64,000 nt of DNA from Enterobacter sp. JUb54. GTDB taxonomy: Bacteria; Pseudomonadota; Gammaproteobacteria; Enterobacterales; Enterobacteriaceae. The stretch lies in NCBI RefSeq assembly GCF_014298075.1, contig NZ_CP060418.1, forward strand, positions 5,208,001 through 5,272,000, given 5' to 3'. The notes beneath the pieces are model-generated. The model was not told where the DNA came from. It saw only the letters and a list, made by a program, of their open reading frames with translations, and made no database searches. This document shows positions 18,384-27,345 of this stretch, one piece after another; position 1 is the first letter of the stretch, and every line of letters starts with the position of its first letter. The position numbers were made by a program, and so were the translations under genes.

Positions 18384-19178
18384 GTGGCTCAAAAATGCTT
18401 ACAACGTATCTTACTTGTCAATGATGACGGTATTGATGCGCCGGGAATTAAATTGCTTGAAGGTGTGGCAGAACAGTTTGCGGATGAAGTCTGGGTCGTG
18501 GCGCCTGCAACCGATAAAAGCGGTGTGGCTAACTCTGTCAGTCTGAGGGAGCCTGTCCGAGTAGAGCAACGTGGAGAGCACCGGTTTGCCGTACATGGTA
18601 CTCCGGCTGATTGTGTCACGGTGGCTGTCCGGCAGTTGATGAAAGAACAGCCTCCGCAACTGTTGCTATCAGGTATTAACAATGGCTCCAATATCGGTTT
18701 TGAAACCGTACTTTCCGGCACGGTCGGTGCGGCCACTACAGGCCTTCTGTTCGGCGTTCCGTCGATCGCATTAAGTCAGGACAAACGACCTGAGGATGTT
18801 ATTAACTGGCGTACTGCAGCTGCCTTTTGTTTCCCTGTTCTGGAAACGTTACTTAGCCGGGGATTGCCAGCGGACTGTTTCCTGAGCATTAATTTCCCAG
18901 ACCTGCCTGCGGAAAAGGTCAGGGGAATTAAAGCCACACGCCAGGGTATCGGCAAAGTGAAAGGATTACAGGTTGTTCCCACGACAGATCCACACGGAGA
19001 AAATTACTTCTGGATCCGGGTAGAGCATGGACTCACAGCATTTCCCTCGTACAGTGAGGCTGGGGCGGTTTCTGAAGGATATATCTCTGTCACGCCTTTA
19101 ATGTTTGAAAGAACGGCCACGGAAAGCTGGCACCAGCTTTCCGTGATCCTGAATTCGCCACACGAGTCTTTGACATAG
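18384..19178 (+). CDS. SurE-like nucleotidase/phosphatase in a sugar operon
   Basis: 264 residues from GTG 18384, chosen because GGGAGG at 18371-18376 sits 7 bases upstream; the ATG at 18369 lies inside that site. SurE hallmarks are clear: the metal-binding LLVNDDGI, VAPATDKSG, GTPADCV, and SGINNGSNIG followed by SGTVGAA. Classical SurE removes phosphate from nucleotides in stationary phase. This copy is a PTS-operon paralogue, not next to pcm/nlpD, and may dephosphorylate a sugar-phosphate intermediate or dead-end product. A strong terminator follows. Confidence 0.88.
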   Translation: MAQKCLQRILLVNDDGIDAPGIKLLEGVAEQFADEVWVVAPATDKSGVANSVSLREPVRVEQRGEHRFAVHGTPADCVTVAVRQLMKEQPPQLLLSGINNGSNIGFETVLSGTVGAATTGLLFGVPSIALSQDKRPEDVINWRTAAAFCFPVLETLLSRGLPADCFLSINFPDLPAEKVRGIKATRQGIGKVKGLQVVPTTDPHGENYFWIRVEHGLTAFPSYSEAGAVSEGYISVTPLMFERTATESWHQLSVILNSPHESLT

Positions 19179-19189
19179 TAGATACGGTT

Positions 19190-19216
19190 GTCGCCCTTGT
19201 GAGGGCGGCATTTTTT
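19190..19216 (+). terminator. Rho-independent terminator after the SurE-like gene
   Basis: An 8-base stem (GTCGCCCT / AGGGCGGC, one G-U pair), TGTG loop, then A and six T. It separates the phosphatase from the second dehydrogenase. Confidence 0.85.
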
Positions 19217-19258
19217 AGATTTACGTGTTTTACCCTTAGACCAATGAGTGAGGTCATG

Positions 19259-20302
19259 ATGAAGGCATTGAATTTGTATGGTGTACAGGATGTCCGCTAT
19301 GAAGACGTGCGGAAACCTGAAATTGAAAACACCACTGATGTTCTGATTAAGGTGCATACGGCAGGTATATGTGGTTCTGATATATCGCGCTTTGGTAAAA
19401 TAGGGTCATATAATCCTGGCCTGACTTGGGGGCATGAGTTTTCCGGTGTCGTGGAGAGCATTGGGAGTGATGTGACATGGCTTAGGAAAGGCGACCGCGT
19501 CACAGCCTGTAACTGCTTTCCCTGCTTCCACTGTGATTACTGCCAACAGGGGAATTATGCCCGGTGCACGGACCTTAAGGTGTTGGGCGGCCATGTCAGT
19601 GGCGCTTTTGCTGAATATATTCGGATTCCGGCTGAGAACGTCCTCAAATTACCCGACTCGATGGACCTCGCGACTGCAAGTTTTATTGAGCCATCGAGTG
19701 TAGTTGTACATGGAATGCGGCAGGTCGATATCAAACCTGGTTGCAGTGTGGCCATTGTTGGGTGCGGCACGATTGGCTTGCTTGCTGTTCAATGGGCAAA
19801 AATCTGCGGTGCGGGAAATGTATTCGCATTTGATACCGATGAATTGAAACTCGAAGTTGCTGCGAAAACAGGGGCAACGACAACGTTCTGTGTCAATGAT
19901 GAAAACTATTTATCACGGTTCCTGGACGTCACTCATAACGCCGGTGTTGATATCGTCTTTGAGTCATCCGGGAATGCTGCTGGGATAGGTTCGTCACTGC
20001 TTCTGGCGGCAAAAGGCGGAACAGTGGTACTACTAGGTATTCCTTATGGCGACGTTGCTTTACCTCGGTTGAATTTTGAAAAAATTGTGCGTAATGAACT
20101 GAAAGTCGTTGGTTCATGGAACTCTATCTCTGCACCTTTTCCGGGAAAAGAGTGGCAGACATCTATTCATTACCTCAGCACCGGACAGATTGATGTATCC
20201 CCATTAATTACTAAGCAAGTGCGACTTGAAGATGTGCCGTCGGTATTGCCGGGGCTTTACAATCGAGAAGCATTTTTCGTTAAAATTCTTATCAATCTAT
20301 AG
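19259..20302 (+). CDS. GatD-like zinc polyol-phosphate dehydrogenase
   Basis: About 347 residues. Catalytic zinc motif GICGSD, then GHEFSG, structural cysteines in CFPCFHCDYCQQG, NAD turn GCGTIG, and the C-terminal VVGSWNSISAPFPGKEW segment that closely resembles galactitol-1-phosphate 5-dehydrogenase GatD. GTGAGG lies 6-7 bases before the ATGs at 19256/19259; a longer frame starting further upstream lies within the terminator and is not supported. With the first dehydrogenase it gives this locus two redox steps on polyol carbons. Confidence 0.88.
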   Translation: MKALNLYGVQDVRYEDVRKPEIENTTDVLIKVHTAGICGSDISRFGKIGSYNPGLTWGHEFSGVVESIGSDVTWLRKGDRVTACNCFPCFHCDYCQQGNYARCTDLKVLGGHVSGAFAEYIRIPAENVLKLPDSMDLATASFIEPSSVVVHGMRQVDIKPGCSVAIVGCGTIGLLAVQWAKICGAGNVFAFDTDELKLEVAAKTGATTTFCVNDENYLSRFLDVTHNAGVDIVFESSGNAAGIGSSLLLAAKGGTVVLLGIPYGDVALPRLNFEKIVRNELKVVGSWNSISAPFPGKEWQTSIHYLSTGQIDVSPLITKQVRLEDVPSVLPGLYNREAFFVKILINL

Positions 20303-20369
20303 GCGTTATCCTGAAGAACGTGTGGAAGATTGTATTTCTCATTATACTCATGTCTTACATGGGAGGACC

Positions 20370-20699
20370 ATGAAATCGTTGCATGAGCTTATTGTTCTGA
20401 ATAATTTTTATTACTGCTTTCTTCTGGCGATTAAACTTAGAAAATATAACCTTCCCTCTATAAATGATATCAATAAAAAAAGGTTTATGAAGCAATGGCT
20501 TTTTACTGCACAGAAAAAAAAGCTTTTTGATAAATTGGTCTATGATGAAATTCAGTGGTTGATTGAAAGTATCTCTAATAAAGACATGAACATTCAGGTA
20601 TTCGAGTTTAATATTGAACTGATTTACTATCTCTCTTCCGAAATGGTTAAGGAAAAGAAAGTGTTATTCATATCCTGTGCTGATGCGGAGTCGACTTGA
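20370..20699 (+). CDS. Small protein of unknown function ending the PTS locus
   Basis: 109 residues starting at ATG 20370 with GGGAGGA ribosome-binding site. It is rich in Lys, Leu and Tyr with alternating helical segments, has no signal peptide and no motif I recognise. The AT content is higher than in its neighbours. Position directly after the GatD-like gene suggests co-transcription and perhaps a regulatory or accessory role, but nothing in the sequence fixes it. Confidence 0.5.
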   Translation: MKSLHELIVLNNFYYCFLLAIKLRKYNLPSINDINKKRFMKQWLFTAQKKKLFDKLVYDEIQWLIESISNKDMNIQVFEFNIELIYYLSSEMVKEKKVLFISCADAEST

Positions 20700-20702
20700 T
20701 TT

Positions 20703-20732
20703 ATCGATGGACTCCAGGAGAACTCCATCGAT
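20703..20732 (+). terminator. Hairpin closing the PTS locus
   Basis: A perfect 9-base stem (ATCGATGGA / TCCATCGAT) just after the unknown gene's stop, with an inner CTCC/GGAG pairing. There is no clear T run, so it is probably a terminator or 3' end structure of moderate strength. Confidence 0.5.
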
Positions 20733-21109
20733 ATCTATCGGCGTGATGGCGCTTTTATTGAAGCCAAGGAGACATCGCACTGATCTATAAGATTAATGTC
20801 ATTTATGGGTTTTATTATTTATCACGAAAAATACGCAGTATTGTATCATTCTGGTACAGCCTAACCTCCGTAATATTGAGAAAAACTCTTTTCCGCATGC
20901 CCTCAGGTGTCTCATTTTGTGAAAGCAGTAACACTGTATTGAGAAGTAAGTGTTCATCGTGAACATGCGCGGCGCTTCCTGGTTGTGTGTCACAAAAATA
21001 AAACATACCATTAACAAATGATCGGAGTTGCCCCCGGCAATCAAGCCATAAAACGCGGTGTAATAACGCGGAAAAGTACCCTAACGAACGCATTGAAAAG
21101 GATGATGGT
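20733..21109. other. Junction region with possible gene remnant
   Basis: Around 375 bases in transition from AT-rich to GC-rich DNA. Minus-strand frames near 20815-21093 are open but lack a ribosome-binding site and resemble no family I know. It could be the decayed end of a gene disrupted when the PTS locus was gained. Confidence 0.4.
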
Positions 21110-21871
21110 ATGAACCTGAAGGTCTGTCTTGCCTGTGTGCTGGTGAGCGTTGCCGGTAGCAGCCAGGCGCGCGATATGTCGACGATCCAACAGAGCGGCG
21201 AGCTGAAAGTTGGTGTGCCGGGAGATTACGCCCCGCTGGCATTTCATAACGAAGCGGGTGAGCTGCGCGGATACGACGTCGATATGGCGAAGGATCTCGG
21301 TCAGAAACTGGGGCTAAAAGTGACCTTCGTGCTGACCAGCTGGCCGACGCTCTCCAGTGACCTGAAAGCCGACAAATTTGATATTGCGATGGGCGGCGTG
21401 ACCGAGACCCCGGAGCGGGCGAAGGATTTTGCCCTTAGCCATCCGGTGGTGGCGAACGGCAAGATTGCCCTGGCGAACTGTGCCGCGGCCCCGGCGCTCG
21501 GTAGCCTGGAGAAGATAGACCAGCCGACGGTCAAAGTGATCGTTAATCCGGGCGGCACCAACCAGAGCTACGTCGATGCGCATATCAAACACGCGCAGAT
21601 CATCCGGGTCAAAAATAACGTCGATAACCTGGAGGCGCTGCGCCAGAAAACCGCCGATATGATGGTTACCGACCTGATCGAAGGGTTTTATTACCAGAGT
21701 AAAGAGCCCGGCGTCTTTTGTGTCGCCACCGATAAGCCGTTCCCGGGTACCGCCAGCTTTAAAGTCTACATGATGAACAAAGACAATCAGCCGCTGCTGG
21801 AGAAGGTCAATCAGTGGCTGGACCGCCAGGATAAAAATGTCCTCAAGCAAAAATGGAAGATCCACGAGTAG
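21110..21871 (+). CDS. Periplasmic binding protein / cyclohexadienyl dehydratase-like (PheC family)
   Basis: 253 residues with a signal peptide ending SSQARD. The type II solute-binding fold begins KVGVPGDYAPLAF. The segments TSWPTL, DIAMGGVTETPERAKDF and VIVNPGGTNQSYV resemble the PheC branch (periplasmic arogenate/prephenate dehydratase) more than ordinary amino-acid receptors. It may be an enzyme or a receptor; sequence alone does not decide. No permease gene adjoins it. It converges with the LysR gene at 21907. Confidence 0.75.
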   Translation: MNLKVCLACVLVSVAGSSQARDMSTIQQSGELKVGVPGDYAPLAFHNEAGELRGYDVDMAKDLGQKLGLKVTFVLTSWPTLSSDLKADKFDIAMGGVTETPERAKDFALSHPVVANGKIALANCAAAPALGSLEKIDQPTVKVIVNPGGTNQSYVDAHIKHAQIIRVKNNVDNLEALRQKTADMMVTDLIEGFYYQSKEPGVFCVATDKPFPGTASFKVYMMNKDNQPLLEKVNQWLDRQDKNVLKQKWKIHE

Positions 21872-21906
21872 GGACTGCGACACACGCCTTGCCTGACGGC
21901 CGGGCG

Positions 21907-22809
21907 CTAACGTTTCCGCGCTTTAATCTCGGCGCGGACGTTGTCGCGTATCGCGCGAATTAAGGTCTCTTTGCTGCGACCGCGGCGAAAAATCAGCGAG
22001 AAAGGTGCCTGGTAGCCGTACTCCGTCGGCAGCAGGGCGCGCAGCCGTTGCGATTGTACCCACGGCAAGGCGTAGTGCTCCGGCAAATAGCCGACGTATT
22101 TCCCGGACAGAATCAGCATCAGCTGGGCTTCCATGCTCTCCGCACTCGCCACGCTCTGCTTAAATCCTTTGCGCCCCAAATCGCTGCTGCTCCAGTAGCT
22201 GCGGGTCACCATCCGCATCTGTGAAATCAGCGCTTCGGTGGGATGTTTCACCGTAAACAGCGGATGGTTGTCGGCGCAGTAGAGCCAGTTTTGCTCGCGA
22301 TAGAGCGGGTGCGAGACCACGCTGTTGGCCTGAATCGAGAAGGTGCCGATCGCCAGATCCAGCTCGTTATTCAACACTCCCTGCAGCAGGGCGTTCGGGC
22401 TTCTGACCTGCAGGTTGATATGCACCAGCGGGTAGCGCTCGCTGAAGCTGGCGATGATTTTGCTCATCGGCAGCATCGGGTCGGTTATCGTGGAATCGAT
22501 CACCCCAAGATTAAAAATCCCGCTTTGCTCACCGCGCAGCATGGCGGTGCTGCGCTCAAAATGCTCCATCGAATCGAGCAGGTCGATGCTCTGCTGCAGC
22601 ACGGTTTCGCCTTTTTCAGTCAGCGAAAAACCGCCTCTGCCCCGGCGGCACAGGGTGATGCCGAGCTTCTCTTCAAGCTCGCTCATATAGTTGCTGATGG
22701 CTGAGACCGTCAGGTTAAGTTCCTGCTGCGCATTGGCGTAGCCCTGATATTTTGCCACCGTCATAAAAACCTGCAGCAGGCGCAGATTCGGAAATTTGCC
22801 AACTGACAT
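21907..22809 (-). CDS. LysR-family regulator of the first ureohydrolase module
   Basis: 300 residues. The N-terminal winged helix (about 8-65) includes LTVSAISNYMSELEEKLG, followed by the effector-binding domain. It is clearly paralogous to the regulator at 32722: both share the block CRRGRGGFSLTEKG / CQRGRGGFALTEKG, the SYWSSSDLGRKGF / SYWNTSDLRRRGF region and LSGKYVGYLPEHYA. It is divergent from the ureohydrolase at 22944, the usual arrangement for a LysR activator and its target. The inducer is presumably a guanidino or amino acid. Confidence 0.9.
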   Translation of the reverse strand: MSVGKFPNLRLLQVFMTVAKYQGYANAQQELNLTVSAISNYMSELEEKLGITLCRRGRGGFSLTEKGETVLQQSIDLLDSMEHFERSTAMLRGEQSGIFNLGVIDSTITDPMLPMSKIIASFSERYPLVHINLQVRSPNALLQGVLNNELDLAIGTFSIQANSVVSHPLYREQNWLYCADNHPLFTVKHPTEALISQMRMVTRSYWSSSDLGRKGFKQSVASAESMEAQLMLILSGKYVGYLPEHYALPWVQSQRLRALLPTEYGYQAPFSLIFRRGRSKETLIRAIRDNVRAEIKARKR

Positions 22810-22943
22810 AAGGGGATGCTCCGCTGTAAGCCCCGGGAATTGTTTTTATTTTTCTAAACTAATTTTTTAGCTTTGACTATTTTTTCTCAGCATCCCGTTG
22901 CGCAGTATCTCTGCATCGACCCGAAAAGCATGGAGATACCGCA

Positions 22944-23915
22944 ATGACATCTGCCTCTGAACAGGCCTATCCGCAACCGCAGGATGGCGACATCCCGCGT
23001 TTTAGCGGACTACCGACTTTTTTCCGTCTTCCCTTTGCGCCGCAGGCCGCCGATCTGGACATCGGCGTGGTGGGCGTGCCGTGGGATGGCGGGACCACCA
23101 ACCGCGCGGGAACCCGCCACGGGCCACGCGAGCTGCGCAATGCCTCGAGCCTGGTGCGCCGGGTGCACCCGGTCTCGCGCCGCTCCCCCTATGATTGTGC
23201 GCGGGTGGGGGACCTGGGCGACGTGCGCATTAACCCGATGGATGTGCAGGACAGCATGGCGCGCATTGAAGCCTGGTATCGCGACCTCACTCAGCAGGGG
23301 GTAATGCCGTTAACGGCCGGGGGCGACCATCTCACCACCTTGCCGGTATTGCGGGCGCTGGGGCGGGAGAAGCCGCTGGGGATGATCCATTTCGATGCCC
23401 ACTCGGACACCAACGACAGCTACTTTGGCGGCGAGCGTTTTACCCACGGCACGCCGTTTCGTCGCGCGGTGGAAGAGGGAGTGCTCGACCCCCGGCGAAC
23501 GGTGCAAATCGGCATTCGCGGCGCGTTGTTCTCTGAAGACGAACACTGCTGGGCGGAGGAAAACGGCATCACCATTTTCCGTATGGAACAGGTGAACGAG
23601 CTGGGTATCGACGCGGTGATGCGGCAGGCCCGTGAGATCGTGGGCGATCGGCCGACCTACATCAGCTTTGATATTGACGTGCTGGATCCGGTATACGCGC
23701 CGGGCACCGGGACCCCGGAAATTGGCGGCATGACCACGATCCAGGGACAGCGCTGCATTCGCCAGCTTGCCGGACTGAACCTGATCGGCGCGGATCTGGT
23801 CGAGGTGTCGCCGCCGTTTGATCAGGGCAACCTCACCAGCCTGACCGGCGCGACCCTGATGTTTGAACTGCTGTGCCAGCTTGCCGATGCCCACCATCGG
23901 CGTATCGCTTCCTGA
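22944..23915 (+). CDS. Ureohydrolase, guanidino-acid hydrolase (GpuA/GbuA type)
   Basis: 323 residues. All binuclear manganese-site motifs are present: GGDHLTT (His), DAHSDTND (Asp-His-Asp) and SFDIDVLDP (Asp-Asp). The motifs around GVPWDGGTTNRAGTRHGPRE and VEVSPPFD closely resemble guanidinopropionase/guanidinobutyrase rather than arginase. The enzyme hydrolyses a guanidino acid to urea and an amino acid. It is followed by a periplasmic binding protein 14 bases downstream and preceded by a divergent LysR gene, so uptake and hydrolysis are linked. The exact substrate (guanidinopropionate, guanidinobutyrate or other) is not determined. Confidence 0.88.
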   Translation: MTSASEQAYPQPQDGDIPRFSGLPTFFRLPFAPQAADLDIGVVGVPWDGGTTNRAGTRHGPRELRNASSLVRRVHPVSRRSPYDCARVGDLGDVRINPMDVQDSMARIEAWYRDLTQQGVMPLTAGGDHLTTLPVLRALGREKPLGMIHFDAHSDTNDSYFGGERFTHGTPFRRAVEEGVLDPRRTVQIGIRGALFSEDEHCWAEENGITIFRMEQVNELGIDAVMRQAREIVGDRPTYISFDIDVLDPVYAPGTGTPEIGGMTTIQGQRCIRQLAGLNLIGADLVEVSPPFDQGNLTSLTGATLMFELLCQLADAHHRRIAS

Positions 23916-23929
23916 ACGGAGTCCGACAG

Positions 23930-24745
23930 ATGAAACAATCTTTTGCAGTACGTACGCTCGCCAGCGCGCTGGTGCTGGCGTTGGGGCTGGCGTCGTCGGC
24001 TCAGGCCGCGCAGACGCTGCTTGCGCCGGGGAAAATAAAAGTCGCCATGGAGGTGGCCTATCCGCCGTTTGAGTCCTGGCAGGATGACAAGATCGTCGGT
24101 TTTGATGCCGAACTGGCGGCGCTGCTCAGTGAGAAAATGGGCCTGACGCTGCAGCTGGTGGATACCAAATTCAGCAGCCTGATCCTCGGCCTTAACGGCG
24201 GGCGCCAGGATGCGGTGATCTCCGCGCTCTATATCACCCCGGAGCGTGTCCGCCAGGCGGATGCGATCCCCTATGCCAACACCGGGGCCTATATCATGGT
24301 GCGCAGCGACAGCCAGGTGATGCCGAAAACGGAAAACGATCTGTGCGGCTTAAGCGTTGGCCTGCAGCAGGGTACGTCGTGGGTGAAAAAATTACAGGAG
24401 CTCTCCGCCGGGTATTGCCAGCAGCAGGGCAAAGGGGCTATCGAGATAAAAGAGTTCCCGACCTCGCCGGAGACCCTGCAGGCGCTGCAGTCCGGCAATA
24501 TTCAGGCTCAGGTGGATATCGCCGGGGTGGTCAGCCTGTTTACCCAGCGCAGCAAAGGGCGCCTGAAGGTCAGCTCGCCGCAGACTATTTATCCGCAAAC
24601 GCTGGGAATTTATGTCGGCAAGGGCAACCAGGCGCTGGCGCAGCAGTTCGCGGCGGCGTTGCAAACGCTGCGTGACAATGGGCAATATCAGGCGTTGTTG
24701 CAGAAGTATGCCGCCTACGGCATTACGGATGACAGGGCGCAGTAG
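23930..24745 (+). CDS. Periplasmic polar amino-acid/guanidino-acid binding protein
   Basis: 271 residues from ATG 23930, with GGAG upstream. The signal peptide ends SSAQA. The fold starts KVAMEVAYPPFESW and keeps the LDTKFSSLILGL and SALYITPERVRQADAIPY segments of the family. It is strongly similar to the receptor at 28898, so the two are paralogues. It probably delivers the guanidino acid hydrolysed by the enzyme encoded upstream. No permease is encoded beside it, and it may share the fused transporter at 27346. Confidence 0.88.
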   Translation: MKQSFAVRTLASALVLALGLASSAQAAQTLLAPGKIKVAMEVAYPPFESWQDDKIVGFDAELAALLSEKMGLTLQLVDTKFSSLILGLNGGRQDAVISALYITPERVRQADAIPYANTGAYIMVRSDSQVMPKTENDLCGLSVGLQQGTSWVKKLQELSAGYCQQQGKGAIEIKEFPTSPETLQALQSGNIQAQVDIAGVVSLFTQRSKGRLKVSSPQTIYPQTLGIYVGKGNQALAQQFAAALQTLRDNGQYQALLQKYAAYGITDDRAQ

Positions 24746-24761
24746 TCATCGAAGGATAACC

Positions 24762-24789
24762 CGCCCGGCCGCGACAGTGCGGACGGGCG
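24762..24789. terminator. Bidirectional hairpin between convergent genes
   Basis: A GC stem (CGCCCG-G-CCGC / GCGG-A-CGGGCG) between the convergent ends of the receptor and SDR genes. There is no long T run on either side, so the strength is uncertain. Confidence 0.45.
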
Positions 24790-24797
24790 CAACGCCG

Positions 24798-25592
24798 TCA
24801 GATAATATCGTCCACCACGCCGCCGTCAACGCGCAGCGCCGCGCCGGAAGTGGCGGAAGCCTGGGTCGAACAGACGTACACCACCATGTTTGCCACCTCC
24901 TCAACCGAGGCCGCCCGCTGGATCACCGAACTCGGGCGATGGGTCATCACAAAATCTTTCGCGAGCTGGTCCAGCGGCTGGCCGGTTCTTGCGACCTCTT
25001 CTTTTAACATCTCGGCGAAACCGTCGGAGATCGTCGGGCCGGGCAGCACGCTGTTGACCGTGACGCCGCTACCGGCGACAAATTTCGCCAGCCCGCGGGC
25101 CAGCGACAGCTGGGCGGTTTTGGTGACGCCGTAATGAATCATGTCCGCCGGAATATTGCGCGCCGACTCGGAGGAGATAAAGACCACCCGGCCCCAGCCT
25201 TTCTGGACCATCGCCGGTAGAAGGGCGCGCGACAGCCGCACGCCGGACATGACGTTGGTCTGCCAGTAGTTTTCCCAGGTGGCATCATCGGTGGCGTAAA
25301 AATCCTGCGGCCCGTAAATCCCGGCGTTATTAACCAGAATATCCACGCCGGTAACCGCCTGAAGCAATTGCGCGGCGCCGTCGGCGTCGCTGAGGTCGGC
25401 GACCGCGGCGCGCGGGCGCGCGCCAGGGACGTCATTTTGCAGGCGGGCGATGGCTTCACTGACGCTGCGCTCGCTCCGCCCGTTAACGATCACCTCCGCG
25501 CCGCTGGCGGCCAGCCCTTTGGCAATCGCGTAGCCAATGCCGGCCGTTGACGCGGTCACCAGCGCCACTTTCCCCGATAGATCAATGTGCAT
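24798..25592 (-). CDS. Short-chain dehydrogenase/reductase
   Basis: 264 residues of classical SDR type. The cofactor motif is TASTAGIG (a variant of TGxxxGIG), NNAG is present, the catalytic Ser is in ISSESAR and the catalytic pair in HYGVTK (Tyr, Lys). The C-terminal GAALRVDGGVVDDII matches classical members. It should oxidise or reduce a hydroxyl/keto group with NAD(P). It lies at the downstream end of the leftward catabolic genes; the 86-base gap leaves open whether it is in the same transcript. Confidence 0.88.
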   Translation of the reverse strand: MHIDLSGKVALVTASTAGIGYAIAKGLAASGAEVIVNGRSERSVSEAIARLQNDVPGARPRAAVADLSDADGAAQLLQAVTGVDILVNNAGIYGPQDFYATDDATWENYWQTNVMSGVRLSRALLPAMVQKGWGRVVFISSESARNIPADMIHYGVTKTAQLSLARGLAKFVAGSGVTVNSVLPGPTISDGFAEMLKEEVARTGQPLDQLAKDFVMTHRPSSVIQRAASVEEVANMVVYVCSTQASATSGAALRVDGGVVDDII

Positions 25593-25678
25593 AATGTAGG
25601 CCTTATGGTGGATGAAACAGACCCTTAAGCGTAGCAGTTGCTCATTGTGCAGACCGGGGATTGCCCGGCAAAAAAAGA

Positions 25679-26611
25679 TTAATAACCGCTCTGTTTATTG
25701 ACCAGATTTTTCAGCGGCAGGGCCTGCTGCTGGCGCTGAATATTGTCCAGCAGCTGGCGGGCAATCACCTCGACCGGGGCGATGGAGGCCATATGCGGCG
25801 TGACCACCACCAGTGGATGGCCCCACAGCGGATCGTCTTGCGGCAGCGGTTCGACCGGGAATACATCCAGCACCGCCCCTGCCAGCTGGCCGCGATCCAG
25901 CGCCTGCACCACATCGTCATTGACCATATGCTCGCCGCGCCCGCAGTTGATCAGCACCGCGCCTGGCGGGAGCTGGTCGAACAACGGCTGGGCGAGGATC
26001 CCGCGGGTCTGCTCGGTGAGCGGCAAAATGTTGATTAGCGCGTCCAGCTGGCCCAAAAAGGCCCCGGCCTGCGCCTCGCCGTGATAGCACTGGACGCCAG
26101 CAAGCTGCTTCTCGCTGCGCGCCCAGCCGGAAACACGATAACCGAGTGCGGCGAGATGGCTGGCAATGTAGCCGCCGATCTCCCCCAGCCCCATAACCCC
26201 GACGTGATAATCGGCGGCGGCGCGTTGGGGATCGATCTTCCAGACCCGCTGGCGTTGATGCGCCAGGGCGCGGTCAAAATGACGCTGGAACCACAGCACG
26301 CCCCACAGCGCGTACTCGAACATGCCGTGGCGAAAATCTTCATCGACAACCCGGCACAACGGCACGTCGCTGGCGAAAACCGCCTCCGGGAGATGGTCCA
26401 CACCTGCCGAGGCGGCCTGGATCAGCTGCAATTCTGGCGAACGGGTCAGCAGTTCCGGGTTGGGGAACCAGCAGCTGGCATACTGCGCGTCGCTGGCGGC
26501 CGGATGATCGGGCAGCACCGCTGTGACCTCGGGAAAACGCTGCAACGCGTCGCAAATCTCGCGGGCATAGCTCTGGTCGTTGCAATCGACGACGATAGTC
26601 AGGTTTGGCAT
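25679..26611 (-). CDS. D-2-hydroxyacid dehydrogenase (GhrA-like)
   Basis: About 310 residues. The NAD(P) fold has GVMGLGEIGGYIASHL, the arginine in NCGRGEH and the histidine in VVTPHMAS, typical of glyoxylate/hydroxypyruvate reductases. The start MPNLTIVVD at 26611 is preferred over an upstream in-frame methionine that lies inside the previous gene. It begins 5 bases after the class II aldolase stop. It would reduce a 2-oxoacid released by the pathway, or run in reverse. Confidence 0.86.
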   Translation of the reverse strand: MPNLTIVVDCNDQSYAREICDALQRFPEVTAVLPDHPAASDAQYASCWFPNPELLTRSPELQLIQAASAGVDHLPEAVFASDVPLCRVVDEDFRHGMFEYALWGVLWFQRHFDRALAHQRQRVWKIDPQRAAADYHVGVMGLGEIGGYIASHLAALGYRVSGWARSEKQLAGVQCYHGEAQAGAFLGQLDALINILPLTEQTRGILAQPLFDQLPPGAVLINCGRGEHMVNDDVVQALDRGQLAGAVLDVFPVEPLPQDDPLWGHPLVVVTPHMASIAPVEVIARQLLDNIQRQQQALPLKNLVNKQSGY

Positions 26612-26616
26612 AGGCT

Positions 26617-27345
26617 TTAGTCTTTGTAAGAAGTGTCGAGACGGTCGAGGCGGCGCAACCACGCCTGCCAGACCTGCTGGCGCTCATGCTCCACGCCCAT
26701 TAGCTGCTCGCAGGCGTGCTGGCTCAGGTGGGGCGGAATGGTGTGGATCGGGCTGAGCGGGGCGAGCTGCGCGGTCGCCATCTGAATTTCGCAGGCGCGA
26801 TTGAGGTAGTACATGATGTAAAACGCATCGGCAACGGTGCGCCCCACCGACAGCAGCCCGTGGCTCTGTAAGATCATGGCGATGTTGTTGCCCAGCGAGC
26901 GCTGAATACGCGCGCGCTCGTCGAGGTCAAATGCTACGCCTTCATACGGGTGATAGCCGACACGCTGATAAAACTCGGTGCTGATCTGGTTAAGCTGCAG
27001 TAAGCCATCCTGACAGGCGGCGACCGCCATTCCCGGCAGCGTATGGGTGTGGATGACGCAATGCGCATCTTCCCGCGCCATATGCACCGCGCTATGGATG
27101 GTAAACCCGGCGGAGTTCGCCGGGGCGTGGCCGGCCACCACTTTCCCCTGCATATCGACGACGATCAGATTGCTGGCGGTCACCTCATCGAACATCATGC
27201 CGAACGGGTTAATCAGAAAACGCGGTTCACCGTCGCCGGGCAGGCGCACTGAGAAGTGGGTGTAGAGCGTATCTTCCCAGCCAAACAGCGCCGCAAGGCG
27301 GTAGGCGGCAGCCAGATCCTGGCGTAGTTGACGTTCAGTCATCAT
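26617..27345 (-). CDS. Class II aldolase/adducin-family protein
   Basis: 242 residues. Metal ligands are visible in HTHTLPG and SHGLLSVG, as in the fuculose/ribulose-phosphate aldolase superfamily; the family also includes decarboxylases and epimerases. It abuts the transporter stop with no gap (27346), so it is in the same leftward operon. It could cleave a hydroxy-oxo acid produced by the oxygenase/isomerase steps. Substrate not predictable. Confidence 0.85.
   Translation of the reverse strand: MMTERQLRQDLAAAYRLAALFGWEDTLYTHFSVRLPGDGEPRFLINPFGMMFDEVTASNLIVVDMQGKVVAGHAPANSAGFTIHSAVHMAREDAHCVIHTHTLPGMAVAACQDGLLQLNQISTEFYQRVGYHPYEGVAFDLDERARIQRSLGNNIAMILQSHGLLSVGRTVADAFYIMYYLNRACEIQMATAQLAPLSPIHTIPPHLSQHACEQLMGVEHERQQVWQAWLRRLDRLDTSYKD

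Noticed and set aside
20226-20369. Longer N-terminus for the unknown gene after the GatD-like dehydrogenase
   Set aside because: It overlaps the dehydrogenase gene out of frame, while ATG 20370 has a strong GGGAGGA site.
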